64,000 nucleotides of DNA, from the NCBI RefSeq assembly GCF_001938945.1, contig NZ_MKIO01000019.1, positions 62,001-126,000 on the forward strand. Reading direction: 5' to 3'. Within the stretch, counting starts at the first letter, position 1, and each line of letters begins with the position of its first letter. This document shows, one piece after another, positions 1 through 8,496 of the stretch. Below the pieces are notes generated by a model that saw only the letters and a program-made list of their open reading frames with translations, was not told where the DNA came from and did no database searches. Source of the DNA: Xaviernesmea rhizosphaerae (GTDB lineage Bacteria; Pseudomonadota; Alphaproteobacteria; Rhizobiales; Rhizobiaceae). The position numbers and the translations under genes are program-made.

Positions 1-2
1 CC

Positions 3-164
3 GGCAATCCGCAGCCGATCGAGCCGGATATGTCGCTCTTCGTCCATATGATCATCATGGATTCCGACAGCGGCACGGCCATGACGCTCGGCCAGACCTA
101 TCTGACCACCGATGGCGCGCCCCGGGCCCTGTCGCGCTATGGGCTTGATTTCATCGAGGTCTGA
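3..164 (+). CDS. M24-family metallopeptidase, C-terminal fragment
   Basis: Only the last 53 codons lie in the window; the gene begins before base 1. The visible tail contains EPDMSLFVHMIIMDSDSG followed by LGQTYLTTDGAP. This resembles the end of the creatinase/Xaa-Pro dipeptidase (pita-bread) fold in M24 enzymes such as ectoine hydrolase DoeA and proline dipeptidases. The active-site metal ligands lie upstream and cannot be checked, so the substrate is unknown. The reading frame is open from the window edge to a TGA at 162-164. Confidence 0.6.
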   Translation, partial: GNPQPIEPDMSLFVHMIIMDSDSGTAMTLGQTYLTTDGAPRALSRYGLDFIEV

Positions 165-456
165 CAGTCTTTCCAACAATCGCCGTTGGCCGCCTGCAAA
201 TGGCAATTCTGGAACAAACTGTAAGCCCCGCCTCCCGCTTCTGCACCATGGCGGGGCATGTCCGGCCCCGCTCGTCCCGGCTTCACCGATGGGTAAGGAA
301 ATCCTGCTACCGTTCCTTAAGAGCATGCGGTGAATTTTCCCGGCGCCCTGTTTCTGGGCACCGGGAAACCGGACCGCGCGCTTGCGAGTGAAGGGCCGCA
401 TCCTTGGCGCATGACGCGTCCGTGGCCCGCTCTTGAACCTCAAGAGGAGGGTCCGG

Positions 457-1362
457 ATGAGCCGAATGACCGGCCTCGTGGCACAAGGCCTGCTGATCGC
501 CACCACGCTCAGCGCCTGCAACACCACGGATGCGCTGATTCCAAAGGTGGATGTCGGCGAAAGCTCGATCAACTCGCCGCCGGTGACGCAATCGGATCTG
601 GCCGCCGTCGAGCACCAGCCGGAGGTGGTGCACGCCGCAAGCCGCCGCGCCGCGGCCTCCATGGCCCCCATCTCCGAAAGCCCCCTCGCCCCCGTGTCCA
701 CCGGTTCGGTCCAGCCTTTGCCGCCGTCGGATGTCGCCTATGCCGCCCCCTCGACCGGCTATCGCGACCCCGCCGGCTCGCTCGAGGCGCAGGCCGCCCG
801 GCTGCAGCGCGGGCCCGACCGGCTCGACACGCAAGAGACGGCACCCCGCCGCGGCCCCGTGCGCGAGACGGCCGCGCTGGCCGAGCCCGCCGCCGCCGAG
901 GACCTGCCGCCCGCCCGCCGTCAGGCATCCCCCCCAGCCGCCGAACAGGCCCCCGCCGACCAAACCGCTGCGCTTGCGCCGGCCGAGAGCGGCGATGCGG
1001 CCACTGTCCGCTTCCTGCCGATCATCGGCGCGCCCGTCGGCGCGGTCGAGCCGCTGTCGCGCGCGCTCGGCGCCGATGCCCGCTCCAACGGGCTGAAGCT
1101 CAAAACATCGGCTGACCCCAATGCGCGCCATATGCTCAAGGGCTATCTGTCGGCCCTGTCGGACGGCGGCAAGACCACGGTGACCTATGTCTGGGACGTG
1201 CTGGATGCCTCCGGCAACCGTCTGACGCGGCTGCAGGGGCAGGAAAGCGTGCGCGGCACCGCCCGCGATCCTTGGTCCGCCGTGCCCGCCGAGACGATGC
1301 AGGCCATCGGCAGCAAGACGATTGCCGCCTATCTTTCCTGGCGCTCGGGCAACCGGGGCTGA
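457..1362 (+). CDS. Putative Ala/Pro-rich lipoprotein
   Basis: This 301-residue protein has a typical lipoprotein signal: a short basic start, a hydrophobic stretch, then the lipobox LSAC with Cys about 24 residues in. Residues 40-190 are low-complexity Ala/Pro/Glu sequence, probably a disordered periplasmic linker. The last 110 residues look folded (FLPIIGAPVGAVEPLSRALG, then a stretch with KTTVTYVWDVLDASG). I chose the ATG at 457 because a strong AGAGGAGG site lies 8-15 bases upstream; an earlier in-frame start at 433 would put about eight extra residues before the signal. The function is unknown, and the gene appears to be transcribed alone. Confidence 0.72.
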   Translation: MSRMTGLVAQGLLIATTLSACNTTDALIPKVDVGESSINSPPVTQSDLAAVEHQPEVVHAASRRAAASMAPISESPLAPVSTGSVQPLPPSDVAYAAPSTGYRDPAGSLEAQAARLQRGPDRLDTQETAPRRGPVRETAALAEPAAAEDLPPARRQASPPAAEQAPADQTAALAPAESGDAATVRFLPIIGAPVGAVEPLSRALGADARSNGLKLKTSADPNARHMLKGYLSALSDGGKTTVTYVWDVLDASGNRLTRLQGQESVRGTARDPWSAVPAETMQAIGSKTIAAYLSWRSGNRG

Positions 1363-1685
1363 GCGGGATTAATCTTTTTCGGATAAAGCGGGACAGAGCC
1401 TTGCAAGGCCCTTGCATTCGGCTAGATCGGCGTTAAGAAGCGGCCAATCGGCCCCTGCTATCTCCCTTGAAGAGGCGTTCAGCGTCGAACGGGCCGGTGT
1501 TGAAGGTTCTCGACACGACGCTCCCCGCCAGCGGCCAGTTTCGCGCTTCCTGGGAGCCGGACATGCAGGATCCTGTGCCTTTCCCGACGAGGGAAAGCGG
1601 ACGGGGTCAAGCGGTAGATCGATTGGGCTACAGCGTCCTTCGCGCCATGAGGTGCTGCGCTGTAAGTCAGACAGGCGGGCGTTTC
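1363..1685. other. Intergenic leader upstream of prs
   Basis: These 323 bases hold no convincing gene. Short open frames run through the region in several phases but lack ribosome sites and protein-like composition. The region probably carries the prs promoter and 5' leader. TTGCAA at about 1401 followed 16 bases later by TAGATC is a weak promoter candidate only. Confidence 0.4.
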
Positions 1686-2618
<933 letters not shown>

Positions 2619-2645
2619 TCGATCGGCAATCGATCCGCAAAACAA

Positions 2646-2675
2646 GGCCCGCTGCGAGCCATCGCGCGGGCTTTT
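2646..2675 (+). terminator. Rho-independent terminator of prs
   Basis: The inverted repeat GCCCGC (2647-2652) and GCGGGC (2666-2671) is followed by TTTT, 28 bases after the prs stop codon. Confidence 0.75.
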
Positions 2676-2704
2676 GTCGTTCAAGGTCCGAGAAAAGCGA
2701 TGCG

Positions 2705-3079
2705 CTATCGCGGACGAAACACCAGCCGGGAATAGCCGAGATAGGACAGCGCCATCGCCACTGCCGAGCCCGTGGCCAAGGCGAGAAGCGGCGGCAGCGA
2801 GGGGAGAAGCGCCAGCGCGGCGCTATAGACCAGATAGTTGATGGCGCTGGTCATCAGCCCGACGCCGCCATAGCGCGCGCCTTCGGCGACATTGGCCCTG
2901 CCCTCGACCTGGAAGGTCACCGTGCGGTTGGCGAGGTATGTGGCCCCAAGCGCCACGAGAATGGCGAGGAGGCGCGCGGCAAAAGGGTTCAGCCCGAGAT
3001 GCACCAGCGCCAAAGTCGTGCCGGCATCGACCAGAAAGCCGAAGGCGCCGACGCCGAGAAAGCGCAAGGTGCGGCTCAC
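2705..3079 (-). CDS. GtrA-family membrane protein (lipid-linked sugar flippase)
   Basis: This 124-residue protein has four predicted membrane helices and the GtrA pattern: a start of RFLGVGAFGFLVD, an ATYLANRTVTF motif at residues 46-56, and an ending with LSYLGYSRLVFR. GtrA proteins are thought to move bactoprenol-linked glucose or related sugars across the inner membrane. Its start codon overlaps the stop of the upstream GT2 gene by four bases, so the two are translated together. It probably flips the lipid-linked sugar made by that enzyme. Confidence 0.88.
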   Translation of the reverse strand: MSRTLRFLGVGAFGFLVDAGTTLALVHLGLNPFAARLLAILVALGATYLANRTVTFQVEGRANVAEGARYGGVGLMTSAINYLVYSAALALLPSLPPLLALATGSAVAMALSYLGYSRLVFRPR

Positions 3080-4098
3080 GCCGCGCCCGCCTTGCCGATC
3101 GGCACGACGGTGGGCTCGCGCTCTTCCATGGCGGTGGCGGCCGCGAGATCGTCCAATAAACGGGCGGGCGACGGCAATTGCATATAGTGCAGGCGCAACT
3201 GCTCGGCTCGGGCCCGCGCGAGGCTGTCAAGGATCAGCCCCGCCATCAGCATCAGGCAGCCCATCAGCGACAGCACCAGCGAGAGCATCCAGGTCGGCAG
3301 GCGCGGCACGAGCCCGGTCTCGGCATAATCGATGAGAACCGGCACGGCGAGCAGCGCCGAGAGCCCGAGCAGGGCCGCCGCCAGCGCGGCGAAGAAGATG
3401 AAGGGCCGCGTCTCCTTCATCAGCATGGCGAACATCCACAGGATCTTCGCCCCATCGCGCCAGGTCGAAAGCTTCGATGTGGAGCCCTCGGGCCGCCGGC
3501 CATAGTCCAGCACCATCTCCGCCACCGGCAGCTTCAGCCGGGAGGCGTGGACGGACATTTCCGTCTCGATCTCGAAACCGCCGGAGACCGCCGGAAAGCT
3601 CTTGGCGAAGCGGCGGGAAAAGACGCGGTAGCCGGAAAAGATATCGGTGAAATCCGCACCGAACAGGCCGCGATAGAGCCGGTTGAACAGACGATTGCCG
3701 AGGGCGTGGCCCTGGCGGCCGGCATCCGCGGTCACGCCGCGCCGCGTGCCGACCACCATGTCGGCGCCTTCCGAGAGCAGCCGTCGCACGAGGTCGGGCG
3801 CATCCTCGGGCCTGTAGGTGCCATCGCCGTCACACATCACATAGAGATCGGCCTCGACATCGGCGAACATGCGCCGCACCACATGGCCCTTGCCCTGGCG
3901 CGGCTCGCGCAGCACCGTGGCGCCGGCAAGCTCGGCCCGCAACACCGTGTCGTCGGTCGAATTGTTGTCATAGACATAGACGCGCGCGCCGGGCAGCGCC
4001 GTGCGAAAGCCGGTGACGACGGAAAGGATGGTCGGCCCTTCATTATAGCAGGGCAGCAGCACGGCGAGCCTGAGCCCGGTCCAGGCGATGTCGCGCAT
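3076..4098 (-). CDS. GT2 family glycosyltransferase (polyprenyl-phosphate type)
   Basis: This 340-residue inner-membrane enzyme probably transfers a sugar from a nucleotide sugar to polyprenyl phosphate. The GT-A domain (about residues 1-235) shows LPCYNEGPTI near the start, YVYDNNSTDDT, the metal-binding CDGDGTYRPED and the IFSGYRVFSRRF segment typical of DPM1/GtrB-like enzymes. Two hydrophobic helices follow (about residues 238-305), also as in GtrB. It forms a coupled operon with gtrA. The likely receiver enzyme is the divergent GT-C-like protein at 4421. Confidence 0.87.
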   Translation of the reverse strand: MRDIAWTGLRLAVLLPCYNEGPTILSVVTGFRTALPGARVYVYDNNSTDDTVLRAELAGATVLREPRQGKGHVVRRMFADVEADLYVMCDGDGTYRPEDAPDLVRRLLSEGADMVVGTRRGVTADAGRQGHALGNRLFNRLYRGLFGADFTDIFSGYRVFSRRFAKSFPAVSGGFEIETEMSVHASRLKLPVAEMVLDYGRRPEGSTSKLSTWRDGAKILWMFAMLMKETRPFIFFAALAAALLGLSALLAVPVLIDYAETGLVPRLPTWMLSLVLSLMGCLMLMAGLILDSLARARAEQLRLHYMQLPSPARLLDDLAAATAMEEREPTVVPIGKAGAA

Positions 4099-4420
4099 CC
4101 TTGTTCATCCTCCTTGCCGCGCCGGCAGCATCCGTCTTGCGACCGTGCCACCGCCAGAGCCTGGATTGCTCCGGGGTCGCGACAGCCACACGCTCCGGTA
4201 ACGGGATCAGACAGGGCCTCGCTTGAGCGGCAATCCACGCGCGCTGAGGTCCGGTCGTCTCGAAGGTCCGTCATGGACCGATGCATTCACCCTTTCTTAT
4301 GCAGGTTAAGCCTAGGTTGAGACCGCGCGACGGGCGCCGGAAGCCCTGTCCTGTGCTTAAGAATTCGTAAACCGCCGGCCCTGCCGTCCACGCGGCCAAG
4401 CGCCGCCACGGAGAGCAGCC
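4099..4420. other. Divergent intergenic region between the GT2 and STT3-like genes
   Basis: These 322 bases contain no supported gene. They must carry promoters for both the leftward GT2-gtrA operon and the rightward membrane enzyme. I see no strong operator or hairpin. Confidence 0.4.
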
Positions 4421-6319
4421 TTGGCCACCACCCGCGAGACCTGCGGCGCATCCGCCCGGACCGAGCCCGCCAACAACGCGAGGCCAGTTTCGCCGGGCCA
4501 GAGGCCGGCAGGGCGCGGATGGCTGGATCGCCTGCCGCCTTTGGCGCTTGCCAGCCTCTATGCGCTGCTGTCCATCGCCCTTGCCGCCCTGCCCCATCTC
4601 CTCAATCCCGGCGATTATGTCGGCGCCGACAATGACGATGTGATGCGGCTGATCGAGGTGCGCGATCTCCTGGCCGGCCAGAGCTGGTTCGACATGGTAC
4701 AGCCGCGCCTCGGCCTTGACGGCGGCACGCTGATGCACTGGTCGCGCTTCATCGATCTGCCGATCGCCTTGTTGATCCGTGGCTTCTCCCTGTTCCTCGC
4801 CCCGCTCCAGGCGGAGGCCGCCGCGCTCGCCGTCTGGCCACTCTGCCTGATCCTGCCGGTCTTCTGGGGGCTTGCACTCGGCGGGCGCAATCTCGGCACC
4901 CGCGACACCGTGTCGATCGCCTGCCTGCTCGGCCTGTTCTTCATCGTCGGCACCGCCCGTTTCGACCCCGGCGCCATCGACCATCACAATGTGCAGATCG
5001 CACTCGTCTCGCTGCTGACGGCCATGCTGCTCGATCCGCGCCGGCGCGCGGCAAGCCATGCCATCGCCGGACTCTGCGTCGCCCTGGCCATGGCGGTGGG
5101 CGCGGAGACCGCGCCCTTGATGGCGGCGGCCTGCGGCTGCGTCGCCCTTGCCTGGGTCTGGCATGGTCGCGACATGGCGCGCGCCGCCGCAAGCTTCGGC
5201 CTGACGCTGGCGGCAGCGCTCAGCGCTGCCTTCTTCCTCACCATTCCGCCGAGCCATTATGGCATGGTCACCTGCGACAACCTGTCAATCGGCTTCGTCT
5301 CGCTCGGGGCGGCGGGGGGCGCGATGCTGCCGGGCGCGGCACTGACGCTCAGCGGCCGGTCGCGCGCCGTTCGTGCGAGCGCCCTGGGCGTTGCGGCGCT
5401 TGTCGTGCTCATCCTGGCCCGCGCCATCGCGCCGCAATGCCTCGCCGATCCGCTTGCCAATCTCGATCCGCTGCTGCGCCGGCTCTGGCTGGATTATGTC
5501 TCGGAAGCGCAATCGCTGCCCGCTCTCTGGCATAACGCGCCGGAACTCGTTCCTGGCGCCTATGCCGTCGGCGTCATCGCGGTGGTCGCCTGCCTCGTCG
5601 CGCTTGTCCAGCGCCGGCGAGTCGAGGCGCATCTGACGCTGCTCGCCCTTCTCCTGATCCAGCTGACCGTCGCCGCCATTCAGGTGCGCGGCGGCATCTT
5701 CGCCTGCTTCATCGCGCTGTTTCCCCTGTCTGACGCCCTGACGCGTCTGCGCCAGACGGCGCAGGCAAGGCCGCGCACGCCTGCCTTTCGCGCCAGCGCG
5801 CTCAGGACCGTCGCCTTTCTCGGGCTGTTCGCCGCCAGCGTGCCGTTCGTCTGGTCGCTTTTCGCCATCAGCCTGACCCGCAATCCGGGCGCGATCACCA
5901 CATCCATGCGCGGCGCCGACAAGGCGATCCGCAAATCCTGCATCGCGCCTGCTGCGCTGGCCCCGCTTCAGGCAGAGCCGGTTGGGCGGGTCAGTGCCTC
6001 CGTCGATCTCGGAACCGCGATCCTGCGCTACACCGACCAGCGCGTTCTCTCGGCGCCCTACCACCGCAACCAGGCCGGCATGCTCGCGCAATTGCGGATC
6101 GGCATGGCGAAACCGGAGGACGCGCTGGCGCTGATACGACAGGCGCAGGTGACGCTGGTGCTGCTCTGCCCCGGAGAAGGCTCGGACGAATTGCTCGCCC
6201 GCGAGGCGCCGGACGGCCTTTCGGCGGCGCTTCTGGCGGGTCGCATCCCGGACTATCTGACGCCGGTCGAGACCGTGACCGAGAGCCCGATCCGGCTCTA
6301 TCGCGTCAAGCCGGCATAG
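4421..6319 (+). CDS. Polytopic GT-C-like membrane glycosyltransferase (STT3/PglB-like)
   Basis: This 632-residue protein has about 12 hydrophobic helices and a soluble C-terminal tail of about 130 residues. After the first helix it carries an acidic loop, GADNDDVMRLIEVRD (about residues 67-81). A second loop contains PGAIDHHNVQ (about residues 184-193). Both recall the catalytic external loops of STT3/AglB/PglB oligosaccharyltransferases, which take sugars from polyprenyl carriers in the periplasm. Translation starts at TTG, chosen because GGAGAG lies 7-8 bases upstream and no better ATG exists. Its neighbours GT2 and GtrA would supply the lipid-linked sugar. The acceptor, protein or polysaccharide, is unknown. 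Confidence 0.68.
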   Translation: MATTRETCGASARTEPANNARPVSPGQRPAGRGWLDRLPPLALASLYALLSIALAALPHLLNPGDYVGADNDDVMRLIEVRDLLAGQSWFDMVQPRLGLDGGTLMHWSRFIDLPIALLIRGFSLFLAPLQAEAAALAVWPLCLILPVFWGLALGGRNLGTRDTVSIACLLGLFFIVGTARFDPGAIDHHNVQIALVSLLTAMLLDPRRRAASHAIAGLCVALAMAVGAETAPLMAAACGCVALAWVWHGRDMARAAASFGLTLAAALSAAFFLTIPPSHYGMVTCDNLSIGFVSLGAAGGAMLPGAALTLSGRSRAVRASALGVAALVVLILARAIAPQCLADPLANLDPLLRRLWLDYVSEAQSLPALWHNAPELVPGAYAVGVIAVVACLVALVQRRRVEAHLTLLALLLIQLTVAAIQVRGGIFACFIALFPLSDALTRLRQTAQARPRTPAFRASALRTVAFLGLFAASVPFVWSLFAISLTRNPGAITTSMRGADKAIRKSCIAPAALAPLQAEPVGRVSASVDLGTAILRYTDQRVLSAPYHRNQAGMLAQLRIGMAKPEDALALIRQAQVTLVLLCPGEGSDELLAREAPDGLSAALLAGRIPDYLTPVETVTESPIRLYRVKPA

Positions 6320-6328
6320 GGCGCGGGG

Positions 6329-8398
6329 TCAGCGCCCTTCGCGATACCAGGTCGCCGAAAGCACCAGCAGCAATGCGGCAAGACCCAGGAAGCCGGCAAA
6401 GAGCGGCAGCGAGGTCACGCCCTTCAGCACCGTCTCGTCGGTCATGCGCAGCGACAGGCGCTGGGCATCGGCCACGCGCACGGCGCCGCGCACCGGCAGG
6501 ATCGACGGCAGATCCACCTGATTGCCCTCGCCCGCCACGCGGTGCACCAGGCCCTTGGTCTTGTCGGCCCAGGGCTGCAGCAGCGCCGTGGTCGAGACGG
6601 TGGCCTTGAACTCCGGCGCATCCACCGCGCCGACATGGACAAGGGTATTGAGGTCGCCATTGGCGATCTCGAACAGACCGGTCTCGGCCGTCTGCAGGCG
6701 CGTGCGGTAAAGGCCGGGCTCGGCCTCGCCCAGCGTCACGGTCTCCTGCCGGCCGGAGGGCAGGGTCACGGTGGCGGGACCGGGATCGCCCTTGATCGTC
6801 TGGCGGTCGATTTCCAGCATGCGGCCGGTGGCGTGTGCCGTCAGCGCCTCTTCCTCCAGCGCCGGCTCCTGCATCAGCCAATGCGCCATGCGGCGATAGA
6901 GCGGCACGCTCGGCCCGCCGCCTTCAAAACCGCGCGACCAGAGCCAGCCCTGATCGGAGAGCAGCATGGCGACGCGGCCCTTGCCGACGCGGTTCAGCAC
7001 CAGGAGCGGCCGGCCATCGGCCGCCTGCATCACCGTCTGCCCCTGGGGACGGTCCACATCCACGGTGCGGAACCAGCGGCCCCAGTGCGGCGGCTCGGAA
7101 TCGGCCCCTTCCAGCCCGCGCGTGACGGGATGCTTTTTGCCCTCGTCGGTCAGGCGCGGATAGAAGCCTTCATTGGTCATGCTGCCGGTGGGGCTGGCGG
7201 GCAACACGGCGGCCAGCGGCGTGGTGGCGATCGAATCCGGTCCGGCATGTTCGGGCCCGGCGGCAATCAGCAGGGCGCCGCCCTTTTCCACATATTGGGC
7301 AATGTTGTCGTAATAGATGATCGGCAGAACGCCGCGATGCTGGTAGCGGTCGAAGATGATCAGGTCGAACTGGTCGATCTTCTCGACAAAAAGCTCGCGC
7401 GTGGGAAAGGCAATCAGCGACAGCTCGTTGATCGGCGTGCCATCCTGCTTTTCCGGCGGCCGCAGAATGGTGAAGTGGACGAGATCGACGGCCGCGTCCG
7501 ACTTCAGCAGATTGCGCCAGGCCCGTTCGCCCGAATGCGGCTCGCCCGAGACCAGGAGCACCCGCAGGTTCTCGCGGATCCCGTCCAGCACATGAACGGC
7601 GCGGTTGTTGGCGGCGCTCACCTCGCCGGCCAGCGGCGCGACGGCGACTTCGAGAATATTGTTGCCGCCGCGCGGCACGGTGAAGCGGAAGGGAATGTCG
7701 GTGTCGGGCGTCACCGGCTGGCGGGCGATCTCCTGGCCGTTGAGGCTGATGGTCACCTCGGCCGGTCCGTCCGGCGTCGGCCCGTCATCGATGACCCGGT
7801 AGGTCACCACCTGCTCCTCGCCGACGATGCCGAAGCGCGGACCGCTGACGATCTCCACGCGACGATCGAATTCGTCCGGCCGGCCGGTGATCAGCGCATG
7901 GACGGGGGCATCGAAACCGAGCGGCTGGTTGATGCCGGGCACGTCATGAACCTGGCCATCGGTGATGAAGATCGCCCCGCCGACGCGCGCTGGCGGCACG
8001 TCGGAGAGCGCGCTGTTCAGCGCCGTGAACAGCCGGGTCGATGGGCTCTCGGTGTCTGGATCGTCGGCCGCCTCGACAATGCGCGCCTCGATCTGGGGAA
8101 ACTGCGCCAGCCGGTCCTTCAGCCCCTGCAGCGCCGCGTCGGTCATCCTGATACGCTCGGGGCTCTGCTGGCTCTGGCTGCGGTCGACCACGACGGCGAC
8201 GATGGTGGAAAGCGGCGCCCGCTCCTCCTGCGACAGGATGGGATTGGCCAGCGCCAGCGCGACGACGGCGAGCGCGACCGCGCGCACCAGCGTGCCCCGC
8301 ACCCGCTGGACGAGGCCCAGCGCAGCCAGCAGCGCGGCAAGCGCGGCAAGCGCGCCGATCGCGATCCACGGCAGGAGGGGAGAGAATTCGATCGTCAT
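6329..8398 (-). CDS. Membrane-anchored glutamine amidotransferase-like/VWA-like protein
   Basis: This 689-residue protein is the last gene of the MoxR-DUF58-DUF4159 operon. It has two N-terminal helices (about residues 8-53), a large periplasmic region with a VWA-like segment (VAVVVDRSQSQQS at about 68-80, and IFITDGQVHDV), a Rossmann-like amidotransferase segment (RVLLVSGEPHSGERAWRNLL) near the middle, and a final helix just before the C-terminus. The family is widespread in alphaproteobacteria next to moxR, but its biochemical role is not established. I infer an envelope assembly or stress function from the operon only. Confidence 0.72.
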   Translation of the reverse strand: MTIEFSPLLPWIAIGALAALAALLAALGLVQRVRGTLVRAVALAVVALALANPILSQEERAPLSTIVAVVVDRSQSQQSPERIRMTDAALQGLKDRLAQFPQIEARIVEAADDPDTESPSTRLFTALNSALSDVPPARVGGAIFITDGQVHDVPGINQPLGFDAPVHALITGRPDEFDRRVEIVSGPRFGIVGEEQVVTYRVIDDGPTPDGPAEVTISLNGQEIARQPVTPDTDIPFRFTVPRGGNNILEVAVAPLAGEVSAANNRAVHVLDGIRENLRVLLVSGEPHSGERAWRNLLKSDAAVDLVHFTILRPPEKQDGTPINELSLIAFPTRELFVEKIDQFDLIIFDRYQHRGVLPIIYYDNIAQYVEKGGALLIAAGPEHAGPDSIATTPLAAVLPASPTGSMTNEGFYPRLTDEGKKHPVTRGLEGADSEPPHWGRWFRTVDVDRPQGQTVMQAADGRPLLVLNRVGKGRVAMLLSDQGWLWSRGFEGGGPSVPLYRRMAHWLMQEPALEEEALTAHATGRMLEIDRQTIKGDPGPATVTLPSGRQETVTLGEAEPGLYRTRLQTAETGLFEIANGDLNTLVHVGAVDAPEFKATVSTTALLQPWADKTKGLVHRVAGEGNQVDLPSILPVRGAVRVADAQRLSLRMTDETVLKGVTSLPLFAGFLGLAALLLVLSATWYREGR

Positions 8399-8496
8399 CG
8401 CGTCCTATGTCCTTGGGCATGGAGGGGGGCATGGAGGGCCGAGACCGGCACCCCGGCGGATCCATGCGAACCCCCTGTCTACTGGGTCGACTGGGT

